DNA from: Shimia aestuarii
GTDB taxonomy: Bacteria > Pseudomonadota > Alphaproteobacteria > Rhodobacterales > Rhodobacteraceae
Direction of reading: 5' to 3'
DNA length: 64,000 nt
Assembly: GCF_022814865.1 (NCBI RefSeq)
Contig: NZ_JAKVRD010000010.1
Location: 1 to 64,000, forward strand
Shown here: positions 51,539-58,919 of the stretch, piece by piece
Position numbering within the stretch: the stretch's first letter is position 1
Layout of the letters: each line of letters begins with the position of its first letter
Notes under the pieces: generated by a model
What the model was told of the DNA's origin: nothing
The model's input: only the letters and a program-made list of their open reading frames with translations
Database searches by the model: none
Position numbers and translations under genes: made by a program

Positions 51539-52340
51539 TCCCACACGGCCCAAAGGCCCAAAAATCATAGCGATTGCAAACCAGAAGGGCGGAGTTGGCA
51601 AGACCACGACCACGATCAACCTAGGCGCCGCGCTTGCTGCGGAAGGGTGCCGTGTTCTGATCGTAGACCTTGATCCGCAGGGCAACGCCTCGACTGGCCT
51701 TGGCATAGACCCAAGTGATCGTGATCTTACTACCTATGAGCTCCTTCTGGATGATGTCGCCCTTGATGAGGTGATCCAAAAGACCGAAACCGAAGGTATG
51801 TCCATCATTCCCGCGACCGTGGACCTGAGCTCGGCGGATATCGAGCTGATCGCGAACGAGAAACGGAGCTTCCTTCTTCACGACGCCTTGCGCCAGCCCG
51901 CGATGGATGCCTTTGGCTGGGACTATATCTTGATTGATTGCCCACCGTCGCTAAACCTTTTGACGGTCAACGCGATGATTGCGTCGAATTCGGTTTTGAT
52001 CCCGCTTCAAAGTGAATTCTTTGCGCTCGAAGGTCTGTCGCAACTGATGCTGACCGTGCGAGAGGTGCGCCAATCGGCCAATCCGGGCCTGCGGATCGAG
52101 GGCGTTGTGCTAACGATGTATGATGCGCGCAACAACCTTTCGCAGCAGGTTGAGCAGGACGCCCGCGACAACCTCGGCGAATTGGTCCTCGAAACGAAGA
52201 TCCCGCGCAACGTGCGCGTGTCCGAAGCGCCGTCCTTTGCGCAACCGGTCTTGGATTATGATCCAATTTCCAAGGGGGCAGAGGCGTATCGCGCCCTCGC
52301 GCGCGAGATTTTGGCAAAACATCTAAAAGTCGCTGCGTAA
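51531..52340 (+). CDS. parA: Chromosome partitioning ATPase ParA
   Basis: 269 residues from the GTG at 51531 (GGAG nine bases upstream; the stop of rsmG lies just inside). Deviant Walker A: IAIANQKGGVGKTTTTINLG (with the signature Lys in KGGVGKT), then VLIVDLDPQGNASTGLG and YILIDCPPSLNLLTVNAM. Soj-type ParA without the N-terminal HTH of plasmid types. It forms nucleoid-bound gradients that move ParB-parS complexes. parB follows after 24 bp. Confidence 0.98.
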   Translation: MPDPTRPKGPKIIAIANQKGGVGKTTTTINLGAALAAEGCRVLIVDLDPQGNASTGLGIDPSDRDLTTYELLLDDVALDEVIQKTETEGMSIIPATVDLSSADIELIANEKRSFLLHDALRQPAMDAFGWDYILIDCPPSLNLLTVNAMIASNSVLIPLQSEFFALEGLSQLMLTVREVRQSANPGLRIEGVVLTMYDARNNLSQQVEQDARDNLGELVLETKIPRNVRVSEAPSFAQPVLDYDPISKGAEAYRALAREILAKHLKVAA

Positions 52341-52364
52341 ACGCAGCAGGACGAAGAGGCGAGC

Positions 52365-53261
52365 ATGGCTGAGAAAAAAGGCAAGAACCGGGGTTTGGGG
52401 CGCGGCCTTTCCGCGCTTATGGCAGATGTGAACGAAGATCAGGCCAAAGTGCAGTCTGGCGAGGTCCGCCGTGCCGACATGACGGTGCCGATTGAGAAAA
52501 TCAAGCCGAACCCAGATCAGCCGCGCCGCGACTTCACCCAGTCTCAACTCGAAGAACTCGCGTCTTCGATCAGGGAAAAAGGCGTAATTCAGCCGTTGAT
52601 CGTGCGCGAACTGGCCTCTGGAGACTACGAAATCGTTGCGGGCGAACGTCGGTGGCGTGCGTCCCAGATGGCCAAGCTGCACGAACTTCCGGTGGTTGTC
52701 CGCGACTATGATGATACCGAAGTTCTTGAGATCGCGATCATCGAGAATATTCAGCGCGCCGATCTGAACCCGGTCGAAGAGGCAGCAGGCTATCGCGCGC
52801 TCATGGACCGTTTCGGTCATACCCAGGAAAAGCTCTCCGAGGCACTCGGCAAGAGCCGAAGCCATATCGCGAACTTGATGCGTTTGCTGCAACTTCCCGA
52901 TGATGTGCAAAAGATGCTGAAAGATGGCGACCTAAGCGCGGGGCATGCGCGCGCCCTGATCACCTCGGAAGATCCCTCTGCGCTGGCACGAAAGGTCGTC
53001 AAAGGCGGTCTTTCTGTGCGCCAGACCGAAGCGCTTGCAAAGTCTTCGGGTGAGCAAAAGAACAAGCCGGCCAAAGCTCCTGCGCCGAAAGCGCAGAAAG
53101 ACGCTGATACCGTTGCGTTGGAGGGCGATCTTTCCGCGAATCTTGGGATGAAAGTTCAAATCGACCACAAGGCAGGTGGCGAGACTGGCAAGATTTCGAT
53201 CAACTACGCCTCGCTCGACGAGCTTGATGAGCTCTGCCGCATCCTAAGCGCTACCAGCTAG
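52365..53261 (+). CDS. parB: Chromosome partitioning CTPase-switch protein ParB
   Basis: 298 residues. An N-terminal ParA-interacting stretch (KGKNRGLGRGLSALMADV) leads to the CTP-binding ParB/Srx domain: IKPNPDQPRRDF, VIQPLIVRELASGDYEIVAG, ERRWRASQ and ENIQRADLNP. The HTH (KLSEALGKSRSHIANLMRLL) reads parS. The C-terminal dimerisation domain contains INYASLDELDELCRIL. It binds the two parS sites 1.4 and 3.3 kb upstream. Its last 11 bp overlap the convergent ybaN gene. Confidence 0.98.
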   Translation: MAEKKGKNRGLGRGLSALMADVNEDQAKVQSGEVRRADMTVPIEKIKPNPDQPRRDFTQSQLEELASSIREKGVIQPLIVRELASGDYEIVAGERRWRASQMAKLHELPVVVRDYDDTEVLEIAIIENIQRADLNPVEEAAGYRALMDRFGHTQEKLSEALGKSRSHIANLMRLLQLPDDVQKMLKDGDLSAGHARALITSEDPSALARKVVKGGLSVRQTEALAKSSGEQKNKPAKAPAPKAQKDADTVALEGDLSANLGMKVQIDHKAGGETGKISINYASLDELDELCRILSATS

Positions 53262-53604
53262 GTCGAGTCCAGATAAAGATAAGCACACAACTTAGGGTCA
53301 CGGCTTGAATCCCAAGGATCAATGGCCGTAGCCCAAGCGCCAGCGATAGCGCAAATACCGCCACAATAGAGACAGTTGCAAGCCGCTTCGCGGAGGGATT
53401 GATCGCGCCGCGTGATTGCCAGTCTTCGATGGGCGGCCCGAGCTTTGGGTGCGATAGAAGCCAGTTGTGGAGCCTTTCTGACGACCTCGCGAAAAGAAAT
53501 GCTGCGAGGAGCAAGAAAGGCACTGTTGGCAACAGCGGGAGAACAACCCCAACAAGGCCGAGCAGAAGGCAGAGTATTCCAAGGGCGGCCCAGAGAAAGC
53601 GCAT
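53251..53604 (-). CDS. YbaN-family inner-membrane protein (DUF454)
   Basis: 117 residues. Membrane segments RFLWAALGILCLLLGLVGVV, PTVPFLLLAAFLFARSSERL and a C-terminal VAVFALSLALGLRPLILGIQ. The family mark is LPLLPTVPFLLLAAFLFARSS and the NWLLSHPKLGPPIEDWQSRG loop. The function is unknown. It is transcribed with hemW upstream (3 bp gap) and runs 11 bp into the end of parB. Confidence 0.92.
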   Translation of the reverse strand: MRFLWAALGILCLLLGLVGVVLPLLPTVPFLLLAAFLFARSSERLHNWLLSHPKLGPPIEDWQSRGAINPSAKRLATVSIVAVFALSLALGLRPLILGIQAVTLSCVLIFIWTRPSW

Positions 53605-53607
53605 GCT

Positions 53608-54798
53608 CTACCCGCCCAAAAGCTCGGTCAGAACAGAATCTAGCACGAGTCTGCCTTGAGGTGTTGCTTTAAGTTTTTGATTTTCAAAGACAATCATACC
53701 AAGCTCACGCATTGCATCAAGTTTCCCGGTAGCAAGCGGCTCGCCGGCAAGTTCCTCATAACGTAGGAGATCAATGCCTTCTGACAAGCGCGAGCCCATC
53801 AACAGAAATTCCGTAGCTTGGCCGCTGCGATCAATTGCCTCGCTCAGAGACTCGCCATTCCCAGCCTCCGCAGCCTCAAGCCATTTCCCCGGCATTTTCC
53901 AGGTTTCGATCGCATATTTCTGACCATCGAGTGTAAGCCGCGCGTGGGCGCCGGGACCAATACCCGCATAATCTCCATAGCGCCAGTAGATCTGGTTATG
54001 CCGAGATTCAGACCCTGTTCTTGCGAAATTCGACACTTCATAGGCATCAAAGCCGTAGTCTGCACAGATCTCTTGCGTCATCTCGTACATATCCGCTGCA
54101 AGGTCTTCTTCGGGCAATCCTCGCAGCTTTCCGCGATTGTAGCGATCGCCAAACGCGGTGCCTTGTTCGACCGTGAGTTGGTAGAGAGACAGGTGATCAA
54201 TCGCCATAGAAAGCGCCTCGCGCAATTCTGCGGTCCACTCGTCCAGTGTTTGCTCCTGTCGGGCATAAATCAGATCGAAACTGACCCTTTCAAACGTGTT
54301 TCGGGCGATTTCAAACGCTGCCTTCGCCTCATCGACCGTATGAATTCGTCCTAGCCGCTTCAAATCACGATCATTGAGCGCCTGAATCCCCATTGAGATC
54401 CGATTGACGCCTCCATCGCGATAGGCGCGGAATCGACCGGCTTCAACAGAACCAGGATTGGCTTCGAGCGTGGTTTCAAGATCATTTGCGGCCGGCCAGA
54501 GGCGCCGCACGCGCTCTAGGATTGCGGCGACCGTTTCGGGATCCATAAGGCTCGGCGTGCCACCGCCGAAGAAAACGGTTTGTAGAACCCGGCCTTGGGT
54601 CTGCTCTGCAACCCGGTCCAATTCAGACAGATAGGCTCTAAGCCAGCGTTTTTGGTCTATTTTCTGCGACACATGGCTATTGAAATCGCAATAGGGACAC
54701 TTGGCCTGACAGAACGGCCAATGGATGTAGAGGCCGAAGCCTCCATTTCGCCAATCCTCAGCCAAAACAGCCCGCAACGAACTTGGCGACCGCATCAC
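53608..54798 (-). CDS. hemW: Heme chaperone HemW (radical SAM)
   Basis: 396 residues if the first ATG (54798) is used; this overlaps the end of rdgB by 41 bp, and the conserved part starts at GLYIHWPFCQAKCPYCDF. Radical SAM cysteines Cys30, Cys34 and Cys37 bind the 4Fe-4S cluster; TVFFGGGTPSLMDPE is the SAM region. Formerly annotated coproporphyrinogen oxidase-like, HemW binds heme and delivers it to respiratory enzymes (family knowledge). The HemN-specific fifth residues are not relevant here. Last major gene of the rph-rdgB-hemW-ybaN run. Confidence 0.93.
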   Translation of the reverse strand: MMRSPSSLRAVLAEDWRNGGFGLYIHWPFCQAKCPYCDFNSHVSQKIDQKRWLRAYLSELDRVAEQTQGRVLQTVFFGGGTPSLMDPETVAAILERVRRLWPAANDLETTLEANPGSVEAGRFRAYRDGGVNRISMGIQALNDRDLKRLGRIHTVDEAKAAFEIARNTFERVSFDLIYARQEQTLDEWTAELREALSMAIDHLSLYQLTVEQGTAFGDRYNRGKLRGLPEEDLAADMYEMTQEICADYGFDAYEVSNFARTGSESRHNQIYWRYGDYAGIGPGAHARLTLDGQKYAIETWKMPGKWLEAAEAGNGESLSEAIDRSGQATEFLLMGSRLSEGIDLLRYEELAGEPLATGKLDAMRELGMIVFENQKLKATPQGRLVLDSVLTELLGG

Positions 54799-55369
54799 CG
54801 CGGTGGCTCATCTTGTTCTTTTCCCAGCGATCCATTTCGGCAAAGGTCACGTCGTGGCCTTCAGGAACAAAGATCGGATCATAGCCAAAGCCATCTTTGC
54901 CCCGCATTGGCCAGGTAATTGCGCCCGGCACGACGCCCTCGAATACCTCGTCATGCCCATCCGGCCACGCAAGAACGAGAGTGCAGCGAAACTGCGCCGT
55001 CCAGGGCTTCGCCGCGCCGCACGCGACAAGCTCATCATGCGCCCGCGTCATCGCCATCGCGAAATCCCGGCCATTGCCAGTTTCGGCCCAATCGGCCGTG
55101 TAAACGCCCGGCGCGCCGTCGAGACCATCAATCGTCAACCCGCTATCGTCGGAAAGGGCAGGGAGCCCGGTCGCCTTGGCCGCTGCATGGGCCTTGATCC
55201 GGGCGTTGCCGACGAATGTGTCCTCGGTTTCTGCAGGTTCCGGTAGGTTCATCTCACCCGCGCCGACAACCGACACACCAAAGGGCTCAAGAAGATGCGC
55301 GACCTCCTCAAGCTTGCCTTTGTTATGTGTCGCCACCAGAAGGCGGTTGCCGTCGAACTTCCGGGTCAT
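54758..55369 (-). CDS. rdgB: Non-canonical purine NTP pyrophosphatase (RdgB/HAM1)
   Basis: 203 residues. Signature [20 protein letters not shown] at the N-terminus, [26 protein letters not shown] in pieces ([18 protein letters not shown]), then [15 protein letters not shown] and [10 protein letters not shown] near the end. It removes ITP and XTP from the nucleotide pool. The ATG overlaps the rph stop by 4 bp. Context: RNase PH and RdgB form a conserved pair. Confidence 0.97.
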   Translation of the reverse strand: MTRKFDGNRLLVATHNKGKLEEVAHLLEPFGVSVVGAGEMNLPEPAETEDTFVGNARIKAHAAAKATGLPALSDDSGLTIDGLDGAPGVYTADWAETGNGRDFAMAMTRAHDELVACGAAKPWTAQFRCTLVLAWPDGHDEVFEGVVPGAITWPMRGKDGFGYDPIFVPEGHDVTFAEMDRWEKNKMSHRGDAVAKFVAGCFG

Positions 55370-56079
55370 TTCACCGCTGCCATCTGCGCCGCGACAAGCT
55401 CATCAACGCCCTTCTCGGCAAGATCGAGAAGTTCATTCATCTGTGCACGGGAGTAGGTCGCCCCCTCAGCGCTCATCTGCACCTCGATAAGTTGCTTATT
55501 GGCGAGCATGATGAAGTTTCCGTCAACACCTGCCTCGGAGTCCTCCGGGTAGTCGAGGTCAAGCACCGGCTGACCCGCGTAGATCCCGCAGGACACCGCC
55601 GCGACCGGCTCAACCAGCGGATCAGAGATCACATCGCCAGCCTTCATCAGCTTGTTGACCGCAAGGCGCAACGCAACCCAACCGCCCGTGATCGAGGCGC
55701 AGCGCGTCCCGCCATCGGCCTGAATCACGTCACAGTCCACAGTGATCTGACGTTCACCAAGAGCAACCCGGTCGACCCCGGCGCGCAGGCTTCGCCCAAT
55801 CAGGCGCTGAATCTCGACGGTTCGCCCGCCTTGTTTGCCGGCGGTTGCCTCGCGCCGCATCCGGCTCGAGGTCGAGCGCGGCAGCATCCCGTATTCCGCA
55901 GTGACCCAACCGAGACCAGAGCCTTTGATAAACGGAGGCACGCGGTCCTCGATCGTCGCGGTGCAGAGCACATGCGTATCCCCGGCCTTGATGAGGCAGG
56001 AACCCTCCGCATGTTTCGTCACCCCGGTCTCGATCGAGATCGGACGCATTTCATTCAGTTGTCTTCCAGAAGGGCGCAT
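55366..56079 (-). CDS. rph: Ribonuclease PH
   Basis: 237 residues from the ATG at 56079 ([19 protein letters not shown]); a longer frame upstream has no site. The phosphorolytic exoribonuclease core is clear: [75 protein letters not shown] and the [16 protein letters not shown] stretch. It trims tRNA 3' ends. It is divergent from hrcA. Confidence 0.97.
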   Translation of the reverse strand: MRPSGRQLNEMRPISIETGVTKHAEGSCLIKAGDTHVLCTATIEDRVPPFIKGSGLGWVTAEYGMLPRSTSSRMRREATAGKQGGRTVEIQRLIGRSLRAGVDRVALGERQITVDCDVIQADGGTRCASITGGWVALRLAVNKLMKAGDVISDPLVEPVAAVSCGIYAGQPVLDLDYPEDSEAGVDGNFIMLANKQLIEVQMSAEGATYSRAQMNELLDLAEKGVDELVAAQMAAVK

Positions 56080-56142
56080 CGTGAAAATCCTTTGTTGCTT
56101 GGCCACGGGATACAGGCCCCTTCGCCATAAGCGCAACCCCGA

Positions 56143-56170
56143 TTGACCTTTGAGCGTGGCGCACTTTAAT
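56143..56170 (+). promoter_or_regulatory. Candidate hrcA-grpE promoter
   Basis: TTGACC (56143-56148), a 16-base spacer and TTTAAT (56165-56170) lie 24 bp before the hrcA ATG. No CIRCE inverted repeat is found in the hrcA leader. Confidence 0.4.
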
Positions 56171-56193
56171 GACAAGGAAGACAGGAAAGAAAC

Positions 56194-57258
56194 ATGAGTG
56201 ATAGCGCCCGCCTTCTCGAAGAGCTAAATGACCGGTCCCGTGAAGTGTTTCGCCGGGTGGTCGAAGGCTACCTCGATACCGGCGATCCCGTGGGATCGCG
56301 CACTCTGACACGCGCTATGTCCGAAAAGGTTTCCGCCGCGACGATCCGCAATGTGATGCAGGATCTCGAGTATCTTGGTCTTCTCGACAGCCCTCACGTG
56401 AGCGCCGGGCGAATCCCGACACAGGCAGGTCTGCGCATGTTCGTGGATGGCCTTCTCGAGGTGTCCGATCTCGACGTGAGCGACCGCCAGAAGATCGATG
56501 CGACTCTCGGAAGCAATTCTTCGGATGTCGGGGGCATGCTTGACCGGATCGGCTCGGCGCTGTCCGGCGTGACACATGGCGCGTCTCTTGTCCTCGCACC
56601 AAAGCACGAGGCACCGATTAAGCATATCGAGTTCGTGAATCTCGCCGCAGATCGTGCACTTGTCGTGCTTGTGTTTGCAGATGGCCATGTCGAAAACCGC
56701 TTGTTCACACCGCCGCCGGGTCAAACACCAAGTTCAATGCGCGAAGCAGCGAACTTTCTCAACGCGGTGATGGAGGGACGGACCCTTTCTGACCTACGCA
56801 CAGTGATCCGCAAAGAAATCGAGGCCCGCCGTCAGGAAATCGATTCCCTCGCTGCCGACCTTGTTGAGAATGGTATTGCGCTGTGGGCGAATGATGGCGA
56901 AACACAAGAGCGCCTGATCGTGCGTGGCCGGGCGAATTTGCTAGGCGGAGAGGCCGAAGAAGCCGACCTCGAGCGCATCAGAACCCTCTTTGATGATCTT
57001 GAGCGCAAGCGCGATATCGCCGAATTCCTCGAACTCGCCGAAGAAGGCGACGGTGTGCGCATTTTTATTGGCTCCGAGAACAAACTTTTTTCACTTTCGG
57101 GTTCCTCTTTGGTGGTCTCTCCATATATGAACGCGGATCGAAAGATTGTCGGTGCGGTCGGGGTCATCGGACCCAAACGCCTCAACTATGGGCGCATCGT
57201 TCCGATTGTGGATTACACGGCACAACTGGTCGGCAAGCTGATCTCCGACCGGGGTTAG
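56194..57258 (+). CDS. hrcA: Heat-inducible transcription repressor HrcA
   Basis: 354 residues. N-terminal winged helix ([60 protein letters not shown], the family hallmark) followed by the GAF-like and dimerisation domains, ending with [16 protein letters not shown]. HrcA represses groESL and dnaKJ by binding CIRCE. In this window only grpE is co-transcribed; no CIRCE site is visible in its own leader, so autorepression at this position is not supported. Confidence 0.96.
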   Translation: MSDSARLLEELNDRSREVFRRVVEGYLDTGDPVGSRTLTRAMSEKVSAATIRNVMQDLEYLGLLDSPHVSAGRIPTQAGLRMFVDGLLEVSDLDVSDRQKIDATLGSNSSDVGGMLDRIGSALSGVTHGASLVLAPKHEAPIKHIEFVNLAADRALVVLVFADGHVENRLFTPPPGQTPSSMREAANFLNAVMEGRTLSDLRTVIRKEIEARRQEIDSLAADLVENGIALWANDGETQERLIVRGRANLLGGEAEEADLERIRTLFDDLERKRDIAEFLELAEEGDGVRIFIGSENKLFSLSGSSLVVSPYMNADRKIVGAVGVIGPKRLNYGRIVPIVDYTAQLVGKLISDRG

Positions 57259-57268
57259 AGGTAGAACA

Positions 57269-57829
57269 ATGGCAGAGCCGAAAGACGATAATTTCCTGGA
57301 CGACATCGAACAGGCGGAGGCAGAAGAAATGTCTCAGAGCCTTGATGAGCTTGAGAACGAAGCGGTCGAACTGGACGAACTTCGGGCCGAGCGCGACGAC
57401 TACAAAGACAAGTTCATGCGGGCGCTGGCCGATGCAGAAAACGCGCGCAAGCGTGGCGACAAGGCGCGCCGCGATGCCGAGCAATATGGCGGCTCCAAGC
57501 TCGCCCGCGACATGCTTCCGGTCCATGACAACATGAAGCGCGCGCTCGAGACGATCACCGACGAACAGAAAGAAGCGTCTGCCGCGCTGATTGAGGGCAT
57601 CGAACTGACGATGCGAGAGCTGCTCAACGTGTTCAAGAAACACGGGATCGAAGTCGTTTCCCCGCAAGTCGGCGATAAATTCGATCCGCAAGTGCACGAA
57701 GCCATGTTCGAAGCCCCGCTGCCCGGCACGGTTGCTGGCGAAATCATTCAGGTTTCTGCCGAGGGCTTCATGCTTCATGATCGGCTCTTGCGGCCGGCTC
57801 AGGTTGGCGTGTCGTCAAACCCCGGCTAA
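57269..57829 (+). CDS. grpE: DnaK nucleotide-exchange factor GrpE
   Basis: 186 residues. Acidic N-terminus, long coiled-coil (SLDELENEAVELDELRAERD), then the beta domain: YGGSKLARDMLPVHDNMKRA, GIELTMRELLNVFKKHGIEV, PQVGDKFDPQVHEAMFEAPL and the GFMLHDRLLRPAQVGVS end. It exchanges ADP on DnaK. It follows hrcA by 10 bp and is ended by a good terminator. Confidence 0.97.
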   Translation: MAEPKDDNFLDDIEQAEAEEMSQSLDELENEAVELDELRAERDDYKDKFMRALADAENARKRGDKARRDAEQYGGSKLARDMLPVHDNMKRALETITDEQKEASAALIEGIELTMRELLNVFKKHGIEVVSPQVGDKFDPQVHEAMFEAPLPGTVAGEIIQVSAEGFMLHDRLLRPAQVGVSSNPG

Positions 57830-57836
57830 TCTGATA

Positions 57837-57865
57837 AAAGACCCCCGTATCGTTCGGGGGTCTTT
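57837..57865 (+). terminator. Intrinsic terminator of hrcA-grpE
   Basis: AAAGACCCCCG pairs perfectly with CGGGGGTCTTT around a 7-base loop, followed by CTCTTT. It ends four bases before the predicted start of the next gene. Confidence 0.85.
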
Positions 57866-57869
57866 CTCT

Positions 57870-58919
57870 TTGCGTCTTCTTCAGATCTTACTGTCTTGCC
57901 TCCTGTTCTCTGCCACATCGATCGGGGCACAGGTCAACTACCCCGACTATCGCGAAATCTACGTCAACGATTTCGCCAATCTTCTTCCTGATGAGATCGA
58001 GTCTGATATCCGCTCCCGCCTGAAGGAATTGCGGGACAAACGCGACATCGAATTCACGGTCATCACGATCCGCTCCATGCGAGACTATGGCCACGATGGC
58101 CCCATCGAACCTTTCGCAACCGGGCTCTTCAATGACTGGGGTGTCGGGAACGCGGACCGCAACGATGGCGTGATGATGCTCATCGCCCGCAACGACCGCC
58201 ACATGCGGATAGAGGTTGGTGCGGGCTATGGAATGAACAAGAACCTCGCGATGAAGGAAATCATCGAGGGTGACATTCTTCCGTATTTCAGAGAGGACAA
58301 CTACGCCGAGGGCATTTCGGTTGGCGTGGACTCGGTGATCCACGATCTGACGGGGTACTGGCCGGGCGAATATGATGCCTCACGGGCAGAGCGCGCCTTC
58401 AGCGCTTTTCAACGGTTTTTGGATTGGATCGGCAACTGGATCTACGCCATTCTCGCGCCGTTTCTTCTGGTCCCAGTGCGTCTCTATTTCCGCTGGAAAC
58501 GCAACAAACCGCGGTATTGCCTGCGCGACGGCAAAAAGATGGTCCGGCTTGACGAGGATGCCGATGATGCGCGGCTCGTGCCGGGGCAGATCATGGAGGA
58601 AACCCTCAAGAGCGTGGACTACGATGTCTGGAAGTGTCCGACCTGCGATCACATCAAGATCGAGGCATATCGCGCGTGGTTCTCGTCCTATGGCGCCTGC
58701 CCAAGCTGTAGTTTCCGCACCGTTGAAGGCGACACAACCGTGATCCGAAGCGCAACGAAGTCCTCGGAGGGGCTCAAGCGGATCGACTATCACTGCCTCC
58801 ACTGTGGCCATGAATATTCCGAAGAACGCACCATCCCGCGCGTCACGGAATCCTCTTCTTCTTCCTCCTCGTTCGGCGGCGGCTCCTCAAGCGGCGGCGG
58901 CGCGAGCGGGAGCTGGTAA
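57870..58919 (+). CDS. TPM-domain membrane protein (YgcG-like)
   Basis: 349 residues if started at TTG 57870, which gives a proper signal peptide (LLQILLSCLLFSATSIGAQ). No ATG or GTG is well placed in this frame before QVNYPDYREIYVNDFANLLP. The TPM domain (about 30-165: DIEFTVITIRSMRDYG, RNDGVMMLIARNDRHMRIEV) is followed by a membrane helix (WIYAILAPFLLVPVRLYF). Two zinc-ribbon-like Cys pairs (CPTCDHIKIEAYRAWF with CPSC, and CLHCGHEY) and the Ser/Gly-rich tail SSSGGGASGSW are typical of the family. The function is unknown; periplasmic stress roles are suggested for relatives. Its ribosome binding site must overlap the terminator stem. Confidence 0.8.
   Translation: MRLLQILLSCLLFSATSIGAQVNYPDYREIYVNDFANLLPDEIESDIRSRLKELRDKRDIEFTVITIRSMRDYGHDGPIEPFATGLFNDWGVGNADRNDGVMMLIARNDRHMRIEVGAGYGMNKNLAMKEIIEGDILPYFREDNYAEGISVGVDSVIHDLTGYWPGEYDASRAERAFSAFQRFLDWIGNWIYAILAPFLLVPVRLYFRWKRNKPRYCLRDGKKMVRLDEDADDARLVPGQIMEETLKSVDYDVWKCPTCDHIKIEAYRAWFSSYGACPSCSFRTVEGDTTVIRSATKSSEGLKRIDYHCLHCGHEYSEERTIPRVTESSSSSSSFGGGSSSGGGASGSW

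Noticed and set aside
54758-54798. Frameshift suspected at the hemW/rdgB junction
   Set aside because: Overlap of 41 bp is in-frame compatible for both genes and each is complete; a later hemW start is also possible.
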